Of a DNA stretch of 64,000 nucleotides, positions 49,201 to 59,812 are shown piece after piece. How positions within the stretch are numbered: the stretch's first letter is position 1; each line of letters starts with the position of its first letter. The position numbers were made by a program, and so were the translations under genes. The notes beneath the pieces are model-generated. The model saw only the letters and a list, made by a program, of their open reading frames with translations, did no database searches and was not told where the DNA came from. Source of the DNA: Thozetella sp. PMI_491 (lineage: Eukaryota; Ascomycota; Sordariomycetes; Chaetosphaeriales; Chaetosphaeriaceae). The DNA is taken from the NCBI GenBank assembly GCA_021432635.1, contig MU270123.1:1-64000 (forward strand), written 5' to 3'.

Positions 49201-52200
49201 GTCCCCAGCCCGCCTCGTCCACGCCCGGGTCGGGCCCGGGTCCGAGCCACCAGCCTTCCAACAGGCCGGAGATAAATGGCGTACGTAGCGCGTCGGATCT
49301 AGGTATCGTCCACAAGGCCAGGATCCCGCCTCTAGATTTCCCGGCGTTAGTAAAGACGGGCACACATACATGCGAGCAACTTACGGCCTAAGGAGCATCC
49401 GGCAGTGTTTGAGCGTCGTCGCCCAGTCCGATGTTGCCTGTATCACCGCGGCGGCGACGACGACGTCATACGTGCCACACTCAAAGCCCTGTGTCTCGGG
49501 GCTCGCCTTCATGTCCAGCACACGGAAGCGCATGTGCGACCCGCCAATGTGTCCGTACGTCTTCTGCGCCGCCTCGAGCACCGAGGCGTCGGCATCAGTG
49601 CAGTCCAAGACGCCGAAACGCTTCGGCGCCTCGTCCGACGGGGCCAGCGTCTTTAACATCTGGGGCGTCACGGCCCCCACGCCGGCACCCACCTCAAGGA
49701 TGTGCGCATCGGGCTTCTTGTGCACGATGGCGTCGAGGATGCGGCCGAAGCGCACCGTGCCAGGACTCGAGTCCCGCTGAGACCCTTGGTCAGCTCACCG
49801 TCTTGGATAATACTAAAGAGCGAAACGGAAGAGAGAGGTAAAGAACCTACGAGTTCAGAGTAATAAGCTTGGACCAGGCTCCGGCGCTCCGCTTCTTCGG
49901 CCTGGAGGAGGCCGAGCAAGTTCGATCCGATAGTGGTGAAGATGCTGCCGAGCTTGTTGGCGGCAGCCACGCGCCCAGAAACTTGGCTCAAGTGATGGTC
50001 GTCGCCGCCGCCGCATGAGCCGTTCGCGAGCGGCTGAGACGAGACCACGCGGCGCCGCATCCACGCGAGATACATCTGGTTCGAAAAGAGCGCCGCCTCC
50101 CTCTCGGGCTCCGCAGCGAGCTGGTCCGTTGCGCGGGTGAGGTAGGCCATTGCTAAGAAGTCTAGGTCGGCGTAGAAGCCGGCCTGCTCCGAGGAGATCG
50201 TATCCTCGGGGCCTAAGACCTGCACGTTATCGGCGAGGTGGAGAACCTGCTCGTCCGAGAGTATGTCCAGGTCGGGCCGCCACTCAACACTGTGGTTTAA
50301 GGGCGCCGAGGCGGCGGCCTGCTGCTCTAGCGTGGTGCTCGCGTCCGCGTCAGAGCCCGCGCTCACGTTGGTGGCGATAAAGCCGTCGATCTTGAGCAGA
50401 GCGCGGGTCCCCGTGGCGTCGACGGCCCCGATGGACGTCTCGATCTGGCGAAGGCCGAGCCGGCTCGCGCGACCATAGGCGCGCACGGAATCGGCGTCGG
50501 CGCTGCTGAGCCCCGTGGCCGAGATCCAGACGCGGTCGAAGTGCGTGGGGATGGCCGTGGCCATTTTCTCAGCACCGCCCGACGTGATGGCTAGCAGCGT
50601 CATCTGCACGATGCAGTCCAGCGTGGTGGGGTGCACAACGTGGTCGGCGTGGGCGCCGCTGGGCTGGAACGTACGCACCTCGGCGACGCCGCCGCCGCCG
50701 CCGTCGGACCCGACCGATGTGATGGCGCGGAAGGCGGGCCCGTATGAGTAGCCGCACTCTTCCAGGCGCGCGTACAGCGACGTGGCGTCCACCATGTTCG
50801 GGCACGCTTCGGCCATAGCGCAGTACTCGCCGCAGATTCTGCTACGCCAGGCCTCGTCCTCGCGGCCCTGGTCAATGCCGCTCCGCTCACGGTCGTTGGC
50901 AGCAGCGTAAACCACCTGGATGGACCCGGTGCAGTTCTCAGTCCAGGTCTGCGTGCGGTCGTCGTGCGTGTACAGACTGAAGTCGTGCCAACCCGAGTCC
51001 TTCTCGTCCTGGTCTCGGCGTGGCCGCATATACAGGTTTACCTCGACTCCAGCGGACGGCGAGTTAGCCGGTAACTGGATCGACGCGTGAAGGTTGGTGT
51101 TCTTAATGACGAAGGCCTCCACCGTCCGTCCAGGGTCGCTCAGCTGCTTGGCCGCCTCGATGGCCATGGCGAGCATGCCGGCTGCCGGATACAGGATTGT
51201 ACCGCTGATTTTGTGCTCCTCGACCCACGGCAGGTCTCCGGTACGGATAATGTTGCGCCATTTGGCCTCGAGCGGGTTGAAGTCGGCCTCGGGCGCTCCT
51301 AGCAGTTGGTGTACGGGGAACTTGCGAAGGCGGTAGCCCCGGCTCAGCCGGCTCTCGTACCAGTACGTCTTGGCGTGGTTGAATGCGTAGGCTGGGAGTG
51401 ACGGGACTGCCATCATCGCGCCTGGCCGGTCCTTATTCACGCTCGCCAGGGCTGGCGCGTGGCCCAGGCAGTGCAGTCGGCCCACGGCCTGGAGTACAGA
51501 CTCGACGGCCGACACCTTGCGCGCGAGCAGCGACACGTACGCCGACGCTTCGGCGGAGCTGCCGACGTTGCGTAGAATGTCACGGACGGGGCCCTGTAGC
51601 GCCGCGTGAGGGCCTACCTCGACGAGGTGCTGTACCGAGCAGCTCCTGCGGTGGCTACCGTCGAGCTTCTTGAATCCGGAGCCTGTCGGCTTGACGCACA
51701 TGGCCGCTAGCGCGTCCGAGAACAGGACTGGCGAAACCAAGTTGCGCACCCAGTACTCGGGATCAGAGAGCGTTTCGGCGGCGATCCATGTCCCCGTCAC
51801 CGACGACGCTACGGCGACGACGGGCCGCCTCCGCCTGGCTACGGCCTGACCTTTCACGACCTTCAGAGTAGGAAGCGGTGGCGGCGGCTCGAGACTGCCC
51901 ATGATTGCGCGGTACTCTTCGGCCACCTCGAGCATCTGGAATGAGTGGTAGGCGACGTCGACGCGCAGGCGGCGGCAGAATACCTTGTCGGCTTCCAGCG
52001 CGCGCTGGACGTGGTCGATGTACGCAGCCTCGCCCGACACCGTCACGCTCGCCGGGCTGTTCACACAAGCGACTGTCAACCGGCTCTGAGTCTCGCCCAA
52101 CGCCGCCGCCGTCCTGTCGAGGTAAAGCTGCACATTGTCACGGGACAGACCTACGGCGAGCATGGAGCCCTTGGTCGCGCTCGTCCGCGCCAGCTGCGTG

Positions 52201-54452
52201 GCGACAAGGCCGCGGCAGTAGGCCACCTTCCACGCTGACTCCCGCGAGAGAACGCCGGCGGCGTACCTGAAATACCAGCAGTCAGTCAGTCAGTCAGTCA
52301 GAATGAGAGCATCCGCAACTTACGCTGCGGCAATCTCGCCCGAGGAGTGGCCAACGACAGCTGACGGATGCACGTCGAAGCTGCGCATCAGCTCGACCAG
52401 GGCTACCTGCAGGATTGTACAAAGCGTCTGGCTGTACAGTGGCTTGTTCACGTTAGTCTCCTCGGCCGACTTCATGAGCTCCTCTACGTCGCCCACCTTG
52501 TTAGAAACATGTACCGTGTCTGGCTTTGAATACGGTGGAACCAAGCTGCTTTCTTACCAATTGGGTTCCACGTGCATCCAAGTCCGGCTAAGTAGCCGCC
52601 TGCGTCGATCAGCTGCGTCTTGAAAACATCGTAGTGGTGGATGAGCTCGCGGCCCATGGCATGCCATTGACTCCCTTGCTGTTTTCTAGTTAGTGGTGGG
52701 AGAGGCACGAGAGGGAATGGGGGAGGGGGCTACCCCGGTGAAGACGAAGCCCAGCTTGGGCGCAACAGCAGCGCGTGCGGGCGCGCTCATGAGGTCGGCC
52801 ACGCCAGAGAGATCGTCTGCGGACGAGAGCACGGCCATGGCACGCCAGGGCAAGTGCGTCCGCCGCGATGCCAGCGTGTACGCCACGTCTGCCAGGTAGT
52901 CGGCGTCGCCGCCGCGCCAGGAAGTATCAGGCGCCTGGGACGGGTGGTCACGCCAGGCCTCCTTGGTGCGTGCAATGCCGGCCTCATCCGCTGTCGACCA
53001 CACGAGCAGGCGCGGAACTTTCTGGGGCTTGCCATTGAGAGAAGCAGAAGCAGAAGAGGAAGCAGAAGAGGAAGCAGAGAGCACTTTGGTCTTATGGTTT
53101 CCCTGCAAGCGGTGCAGACGCAGGAAGTTGTAGGCGTCGTCCATGATGACGTGGCTGTTGGAGCCCCCGAAGCCAAATGACTGGACCGAAGCACGGCGCA
53201 GGCCTGTGGACGGCCACGGCACAGGCTCGTCGGGGATCTTGAGGTTGAGGAAACCGGCATCGATCCGCGCATTCAGCCGCTCGAAGTTGGCGTTGGGGGG
53301 GATCACGCCGGCCTCCAGCGTCAGGATGGCCTTGATCATGCCAGCAATGCCAGCACCGCCTTCAAGGTGCCCAATGTTACCCTTGACTGAGCCTAGGTAA
53401 AGCGGATCCTGTGCGCTTCTATGTGCCCGGAAGCTGGCGCCGATTGCACCGGCTTCAGTCGGATCTCCCAGTGGCGTTCCCGTCCCGTGCCCTTCAAAGT
53501 AGCGCGTGTTCTCCATGCTCAGGCCGGCCTTGGCATAGGTGTCGAGGATGAGGCGGTGTTGGGCAGCCTTGCTAGGCTGGGTGATGCCGGGCGTCTTTCC
53601 GTCCTGGTTGGAGCAGGTGGAGCGCACGACGGCGCGGATGGTGTGGCCGTCGCGGAGCGCGTCGGCGAGCGGCTGCACGACGACGACGCCGACTCCCTCG
53701 CCGCGCGCATAGCCGTTGGCGCGGTGGTCGAAGGAGAAGCTGCGGGCGTCGCGCGACAGCATGCCTAGGTTGGACAGGTATAGCTGTGACTCAGGGGTCA
53801 TCATCATGTTGGCGCCGCACACCAGCGCCATGGTGGCGTCGCCCGCCCAGATGGCCTGGCACGCCAGGTCCATGGCCACGAGGCTGCTAGAGCACGCCGT
53901 GTCAACGGTAGCGCTAGGCCCCTGCAAATCGAACCACCAGCTGACACGGTTTGCCAGCATGTTGATGGACGTGCCGCTGGCGTGGTAGGGGTTGAGCGCG
54001 TACGAGTCCTTGTGCGTGATAGTGACATAGTCGGGCGCTAGGCATCCCGAGAACACGGCCGTCTTGGTGCCAGCCACGTCCTGCAGCGACAGGCCCGCGC
54101 TCTCGAGCGCCCGGAACGACTCCTCGAGCGCGATGCGATGCAGCGGGTCCATCGACACCGCCTCGTTGGCGGGGATGCCGAAGAAGGGCGCGTCGAAAGC
54201 CCCCGCGTCGCCTTCCACGAAGTGCCCGCCGCGGAACGCCAAAGTGTCTAGCCGGTTCGTATCTGGGCTGTGGTGCGCGTGTATGTTGAAGCGTGACGGT
54301 GGCACCTCGGCCGATGCGCACTTCGCTGTCATCAGCATATTCCAGAAGCCATCCTCGGACGACGCCTCGCCGGGAAACCGGAACGACATGCCGATCACGG
54401 CCAGTGGAGGAAGCACGCCACCGTCGCTGTTGGTGGGCGCTGCGGAACCCAT
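46295..54452 (-). CDS. Highly reducing type I polyketide synthase (KS-AT-DH-cMT-ER-KR-ACP)
   Basis: Exons 54452-52734, 52678-52558, 52483-52324, 52266-49851, 49776-49385 and 49331-46295 give one open frame of 2614 aa. KS about 13-440: Cys187 (DTACSSSL), His322 (EGHGTG), His362 (GNIGHLEG). AT about 570-900: Ser660 ([11 protein letters not shown]). DH about 985-1300: His1018 ([10 protein letters not shown]), Asp1217 (TLDCIVQ). C-methyltransferase about 1350-1665: [13 protein letters not shown] about 1906-2225: [14 protein letters not shown] about 2251-2432: AGGLGGLGR, Tyr2395. ACP: Ser2570 (FGIDSL). There is no thioesterase, reductase or condensation domain, as in LovB/FUM1-type enzymes that need a separate release enzyme. 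The start could instead be ATG 54610 via an extra intron (GTGAGT...AACAAG). All motifs are intact; product unknown. Confidence 0.93.
52279..52301 (+). repeat. CAGT tetranucleotide microsatellite in a PKS intron
   Basis: Five CAGT units plus CAG. On the coding strand it reads as repeated CTGAC, the fungal branch-site consensus, inside the 57-nt third intron, just upstream of its TTTCAG acceptor. Confidence 0.85.
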
Positions 54453-55088
54453 CTCGCTGGTCTCTCTTGTTACTGCGACTGTGTCTCTGTCTTGTGTGTT
54501 GGGTGCGAGGTAGGGGTGACTCACGGACGAACTGGAGCTGGCGACACGAGCATGAATGCCAGCTTCTTATCTATCTCCACCTCTGCTTGCCCAAGGGCAG
54601 TACGTTCCATCCATGTTAGTCAGTTGGGTTTGAACCGGATACAGTCAGTGTGTATCTGCGTAAAGATTTGGTGTGGTGTGGCGGCAACTTACCGCCCATA
54701 CATACCATTAGTTTGGTGAAATCATCCTTATCATCCGCTTTGGGGCCATATGGAGTCATGCCTTGTATACTCACCCCAGCCGTCCCGGGAAGGCATCTTA
54801 CAAGTCCATGGAGTAGAGCATATTGAGGGATGCTCACTTACGTTGAGGTAGATCCTAAGTATCTTAGACTCAGGGTCCGGACCGAATCGACATCCAGTGC
54901 TGATACGGCGCGAACTAAGGGCTGACGTGGGCATTTACGACCAAAAAGTGCCTTCCCTGGAAGAGAGAGAGAGATATTTCCTCGTGTCTCTCTCATCAGC
55001 GGCGAGATTTCCACGATCGTACAGACAGACTCACGACTGCCTATCACGCCCCAGCTTTCTCGGTAATCGGACGGACGTTTGCAACATA
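54453..55088. promoter_or_regulatory. Divergent promoter between the PKS and the FSH hydrolase
   Basis: 636 bp separate the two start codons. GGTCCGGACC at 54874-54883 is a perfect palindrome, followed by GAATCGAC; it contains CGG-N1-CCG, a spacing compatible with Zn(II)2Cys6 regulators. A second CCGGATA lies near 54.64 kb. Coregulation is inferred from the head-to-head layout. Confidence 0.5.
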
Positions 55089-55994
55089 ATGCGGTTTCTA
55101 TGGTATGCTCATCTCGAGGACTTCTTTCCACGGCCCTTCCAACGCCTAAACTAACAAGACTGACTCAGTTTCCACGGGCGAGGCACCAACGCCAAGGTAA
55201 GGATCATATATGTGCGAATTGGCCAACCGTTGACTAACATGCTGCTCCCAGGCTTTCGAGTCACAGACCGGTAGGGGACCCTCTCTTCTCGCTGATCGTC
55301 CAACGTAGAGAGAATCAACTAACACTGGCACAACAGCTGCCATCCGCTATGAGCTTGGCGATGGCCACTCGTACGAGTTCGTCGAAGGAACCGTCCCAGC
55401 CGAACTCGCTCCTGGTAGGTAACTGTAGATGCGACATCATGTGCCGCATCATATCGTCTCAGCTACTAATTTGACCTAGAGCTCAAGGACACGGCCACGG
55501 GTGACTTTGCCACGCTCTTCTACTGTAAGGAGCTGGAGCCGGCGAGCGTGTTGCAGGCGCTCAGCTGGCTGGACGACTACGTCGAGGCCGAGGGTCCATT
55601 CGATGGAGTCATGGCCTTCAGCCTCGGTGCGAGCTTCGTGGGAACGTGGATGCTAGACCGGGCGGCCCGCGGCGAGCCCGTGCCTTTCTCGTGCGCCGTC
55701 TTCTTCTCGTCGGCGCGCCCTGGCGATGCGGCCGCCATGCGCCAGGGCCGCCATTCCGAGCTGCGTGCCGGCGACGCGCCGACGCCCTTCATCGCCGTAA
55801 GCACCGCCCACGTGTGGGGCGCCCACGACGACATCGCCACAGGCATGTCGGCCGAGATGGCCGACCTCTGCACGCCCGCCAACCGCGCTGTCTTCGTGCA
55901 CGACGGCGGCCATGAGGTGCCAGCCGGCGGCGACGAGGTCATCCTCGCGGTCAACGCTATCCGCCGCTGCATCTCGCTAGCTCAGATCGCCTGA
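55089..55994 (+). CDS. FSH1-family serine hydrolase, LovG-like chain-release enzyme
   Basis: Exons 55089-55102, 55169-55196, 55252-55270, 55337-55414 and 55480-55994 join in one frame (217 aa). The N terminus MRFLCFHGRGTNAK and the segment AFESQTAAIRYELG are typical of the family. The likely triad is Ser94 (GVMAFSLGAS), Asp163 or Asp164 (WGAHDD) and His191 (HDGGHEVP). The nucleophile elbow is A-F-S-L-G rather than the usual G-F-S-x-G. Relatives such as LovG hydrolyse the finished chain from a highly reducing PKS that has no thioesterase. The head-to-head position with exactly such a PKS supports the same job here. The first exon is only 14 nt, but all junctions are canonical and keep frame. 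Confidence 0.88.
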
Positions 55995-56767
55995 TGGAGA
56001 AATGAAATGGAAGCATATGCAGAGTACTTAGTAACCCCTTAGTGTAGCAGAAAACTAGACTATCTCTTGTGTACTCCTTCGAGACTCGTTGGAGCCCGTT
56101 GCAAGGCTGGGACAAGTCCGTTCCACTTCTGTCAATGCCAAGGAAGACTTGCTTGTCTCGGTAGCTAGACGATTCCGCAACTGCAGCTCGCATAAGCAGT
56201 TCGTATAATGCCCACCATCCTCGCAGCAGTGAGCTGACTGATATTTGAACAGCGCCTCGTCGATACCTTATCTTTGCGCACATACGGAGGAACTGCTGAT
56301 GAGAGCTCCCCCCGCGCCCAGCTCACGCTGACACTCCTCCGGACATTGAAAGTGCAGTTGGGCCCCCCCCCTTACGACTTATTAAGCGTGGAGAAGCACA
56401 TGCCGGAGAAAGATGGTGATATTGGTAGCGGAACCAGAAGCTGTAGTTGTGGACTCACATCATATCATCATATTAAGTCTGTTGTACTAGCAACCCGCGC
56501 GAATAGATAGTATGTGTTTATATTGACAGTTCCTCTTTTCGCTACCAAATTGCTTGCACAGATGTTGCCTACATGTAATAAATAAGCCTTCCGCACAATA
56601 GTATTTTGTCAATTGACTCTCTTGACTCCTTCAGCCTCCCGTGTCTGTTCGACGGAGATTCGGAATACTCCGCTGCAGGAGCAAACTTAGCCCTTGGGTA
56701 TGGATCTCGTAGGCATTCTAGTATAATAAGCCATGTATCTAGATGATTATCCCGGTATCTTGTCTGC
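55995..56767. other. Convergent 3' region of the hydrolase and the transporter
   Basis: Nothing coding is supported. It holds a run of nine Cs near 56.36 kb and moderately AT-rich sequence. Confidence 0.5.
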
Positions 56768-58559
56768 TCACTCCAGAGTCCCCTCCTTGCTAACACGGTA
56801 CGGCCGCCTCCGCCACATGACAGCGAGCACGATGACGTGGCCGGCGCAGAAGCCCAGCGTCGCGCGCATCTGCAGGTTGTAGGCGTCGCTGCAGCCGGCT
56901 CGGAAGGCGTCCTGCATGGCGGGCGGATACGAGGGCAACGTGCCGATGTTCATCAGCAGGCTGTCGATTTCGGCGGCCGGCAGCCTGGAGGCCAGGTGCG
57001 TGCGCACGTAGTTGATCCACACACTATTGACCACGGCCACGCCGATCGACCCGCCCAGCATGCGGGCTTGCACGCCGGCGCCGACTCCCAGGTCTACGGC
57101 ATGGTGTCAGTCTATATTAAATACAGAGAACAAGGAACGTACACTGATCCTCCTTCCCGATGGAGATAGGGGCCAGCAGCCAGTAGACACCGCCGGTGAG
57201 GCCGGTGCCCAGACCGGCAATGGCGCTATAGCCGAACTGGCCGCGCCACATCTGGACCGAGTCGGGCGTGGTCGACAGGAGGGCGAAGCCGACGAGCTGA
57301 AAGGTCATACCGGCGGCAATGATGTGGACAATGGGCACGCGCACGCGGCCGACGAGCACCGAGGCCAGTAGCAGGCCAACGGGGAACAGGGCGCCATAGG
57401 ACAGGAACTGCACGCCGGCTTCCAACGGCGTGGACTGGTTGACCAGCTGGTACCGCTGCGGGAGCTCGATGGAGGCGATAGTCATTGGCGCGCCGACGAG
57501 AGCCGCGCCGAACAGCGTAGCGTGTAAGAAGCGGTTATGCGTGAAGCTCCGCGGGAACATGGGCAATAACCGAAGCGCACCTGCGCTACGCGTCGTCCAC
57601 CATTGCCACGCCACGAAGGCCCCCAGCAGGACGCCGCTGACGACAAAGCAGGCGATAATGAGAGCCGAGTTCCAAGCGTAGGTCACGGATCCGCCCTCCT
57701 CGAGCGCCGTCACCAGCAGCACGACAGTGCCCAGGAGCAGGAACGCGCCGACGACGTCGGCCTGGCACACAAAGTTCCAGAGCAAGCCAACATCAATCCT
57801 CTTCTTCTCCTGGTCGCGGTCCATGTGGCGCGGGAAACCGTTAGGGATAGAAAAGGCGAGCAGGATACCGCACACGGCGCCGGCAGGGAGGTTGAGATAG
57901 AAACACCAGCGCCAATGGTTCCCGTTGCTGAGGGCGCCGCCGACGGCGGGGCTGATGAGAAGGCCCACGGCCACGCTGCACGACGACACGGCGTTCATCT
58001 TGGGGTAGTGGGCCGCGTGCACGACCTGATAGAAGGCCGTGGTGGGCAGCACCATCATGCCGCCCCCGCTCATTCCCTGCAAGGCGCGGAAGACGATGAG
58101 CTCGTTGATGGAGGTCGAGGCTCCGCAGCCGGCTGAGAAGGCCATGAAGAGGACGAGGGAGGCTAAGAGGCCAGTTTTGAGCCCGATCAGGTGGCCGACC
58201 TTGGCCCAGATGAGTAGAAAGCCCGTGAAGACGGAGACGTATGCCGTGATGAGCCAGCTGCTCTTGTCGAAGCCGCCCAGGTCGGCTGAGATGGTAACCA
58301 GAGACGTGCTCACAATCGAGATCTCTACCGTGGGCAGGAATGTGCAGATAGCCAAACCCAGGCAGGCGACGACCAGCCGAACGCCGCTCAGGTATCTTCC
58401 CGGCGGAACAATCTCGGGGTTGCCGATTCTGGGGTTGATGCTGGCAGCATCGCCGGCTTCGCTGGCGTCTCTGGTGGTGTCCCTAGTCTCGCTGGTGTCG
58501 CCAACATCCTTGTTGTCCATAGTGTCGGGCATACTGACCTTTGGGTGTGGTTGTTCCAT
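56768..58559 (-). CDS. Major facilitator superfamily transporter, DHA2/14-TMS type
   Basis: Exons 58559-57143 and 57093-56768 (49-nt intron, phase 1) encode 580 aa. An acidic Asp/Thr/Ser-rich cytoplasmic tail of about 57 residues precedes many hydrophobic segments. Family marks include TVEISIVSTSLVTISADL in the first helix, FRALQGMSGGGMM, and NWRWCFYLNLP-like HWRWCFYLNLPAG after SPAVGGALSN. The second exon adds GGSIGVAVVNSVW and a last helix. Proteins of this kind export toxins or their own metabolite in fungal clusters; that role is inferred from position. It is convergent with the FSH hydrolase and divergent from the DUF829 gene. The frame is complete, with a Lys/Glu-rich C terminus. Confidence 0.9.
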
Positions 58560-58945
58560 GACGCGAATAGAGACGCCAAAATCAATAGAATGAGGTATTG
58601 GGGGGCAAACCGGAGAGCAGATAAGGTCGACATTGTAGGATTGGTCTATTTAGTTCATGAGGAAGTAGAAGCGGCTATTAGCACACCCCTGAGGTGGTGC
58701 ACAAGAAAGCTGACACCTTACCCTGTGAAGCGTGTGGGTGTGCCACTGTGAAGTGTGGGACTGGATCCGGTATATGCTCCGGTATATGTTGAGAAGACCC
58801 GGACCTAGACCCCAAGCTCGGCTCTCAGCTAGTACCAAGGATAGATAAATACCTACACGTCAAGTGGACGTTCAGTTGTCCGCCTCGGCGCTCCCTGCTG
58901 AGGTACCCAGTACACATCCTCGTCTTGTTCCATCTTATTTCACAC
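58560..58945. promoter_or_regulatory. Divergent promoter between the transporter and the DUF829 hydrolase
   Basis: 386 bp between start codons. At 58768-58789 CCGGTATATG occurs twice in tandem, 12 bp apart, giving CGGTATATGCTCCG, a CGG-N8-CCG inverted pair. This looks like a Zn(II)2Cys6 site, but is untested. Confidence 0.45.
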
Positions 58946-59812
58946 ATGACCTCAGCCTCGTTACCAGCACCCGGGCTAGGCTTCATGCAGAAGCTGTCGC
59001 CTAACGTCTTTCTCCTATATTCGGAGGCGGCCTTCGCACCCGCCGACGAGCCCGCTCTGGTCATCTTGTTCGGTTGGATGGGTGCGGGAGAGGCGCTACT
59101 GGCCAAGTACGCACACCAACACCAGACCCTCTTTCCTTACTCGGCCATTCTCCTCGTCCGCACCAGCCTCGCCACCATGAACTCGCGACGCGTGTGCCTG
59201 CGCAAGGCCCGCCCAGCTGCCACTGCCGCACACGCCATACTTACGGCAGACCAGCACCAGCACCGCCACCAACACATGGGGGCACCACGGCCGCGCCTAC
59301 TGGTGCACGTCTTCTCGGCCGCGGGCTCGTGCATGCTTGCGTCGCTGGCCGACGCGTACGCCGAGCCGCTCCCCCTGCGCGTCAGCATCTTCGACTCGAC
59401 GCCGACCACATTTGCGTACGATAAGCTGGTCGGCGGCGTGCTGGCCGGGCTGCCGGCGCGTTCGTGGACGCGAGCTGTAATGGTGCCGCTTGCGCACCTT
59501 TTCGTCGCGTGGTGGTGGGTGGGCATCCAGCTGGCGCTGTGGACGGACCATGTGGGCGCACAGGCGGCCGAGCACAACGATGCGGCGCGCGTCCGCGAGG
59601 CTCGCCGTGTTTACCTCTACAGCCACGCCGACCGCGTGCTGCCGTCGCGCGACGTCGAGGCCCACGCCACCGCCGCTGAGGCCGCCGGCTTCCACGTCCG
59701 CCGCGAGCTCTTTGACGGCACCGACCACGTCGCCCACGCCCGCGCCTACCCGGACCGTTACTGGCGCGTCGTCCGCGATACCTGGGACGTGGCCACCACC
59801 GCTCAGCCGTGA
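58946..59812 (+). CDS. DUF829 / TMEM53-like alpha/beta hydrolase (PaxU-like)
   Basis: A single-exon frame of 288 aa from ATG 58946; a longer in-frame reading from 58925 starts with TTG and is not preferred. Features of the DUF829 family include VILFGWMGAGEALLAKYA near the N terminus, a LLVHVFSAAGSCML nucleophile region (likely Ser in VFSAAG), FDSTPTTFAY, YLYSHADRVLP (acid region) and DGTDHVAHARAYPDRYW (His). Fungal members such as PaxU occur in indole-diterpene clusters without a settled reaction. Here the gene shares a divergent promoter with the transporter, so it probably belongs to the polyketide cluster. Esterase or acyl-transfer activity is conceivable; not shown. Very GC-rich codon use matches the PKS. 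Confidence 0.82.
   Translation: MTSASLPAPGLGFMQKLSPNVFLLYSEAAFAPADEPALVILFGWMGAGEALLAKYAHQHQTLFPYSAILLVRTSLATMNSRRVCLRKARPAATAAHAILTADQHQHRHQHMGAPRPRLLVHVFSAAGSCMLASLADAYAEPLPLRVSIFDSTPTTFAYDKLVGGVLAGLPARSWTRAVMVPLAHLFVAWWWVGIQLALWTDHVGAQAAEHNDAARVREARRVYLYSHADRVLPSRDVEAHATAAEAAGFHVRRELFDGTDHVAHARAYPDRYWRVVRDTWDVATTAQP

Noticed and set aside
52990-53110. Possible microsatellite GAAGCAGAA in the PKS
   Set aside because: It encodes a Ser/Ala-rich linker after the KS domain in frame, which is common in such enzymes.
46299-54513. Many open frames of 80-320 codons opposite or within the PKS
   Set aside because: GC-rich codon use of the PKS leaves antisense and shifted frames open. They have Arg/Ala/Pro-rich composition and no domains.
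54453-54524. PKS start at 54524
   Set aside because: The codon is GTG within GTGAGT, a splice donor; the first in-frame ATG is at 54452.
58925-58945. Extended start of the DUF829 gene at 58925
   Set aside because: The codon is TTG; ATG 58946 is in frame and suits the family length.
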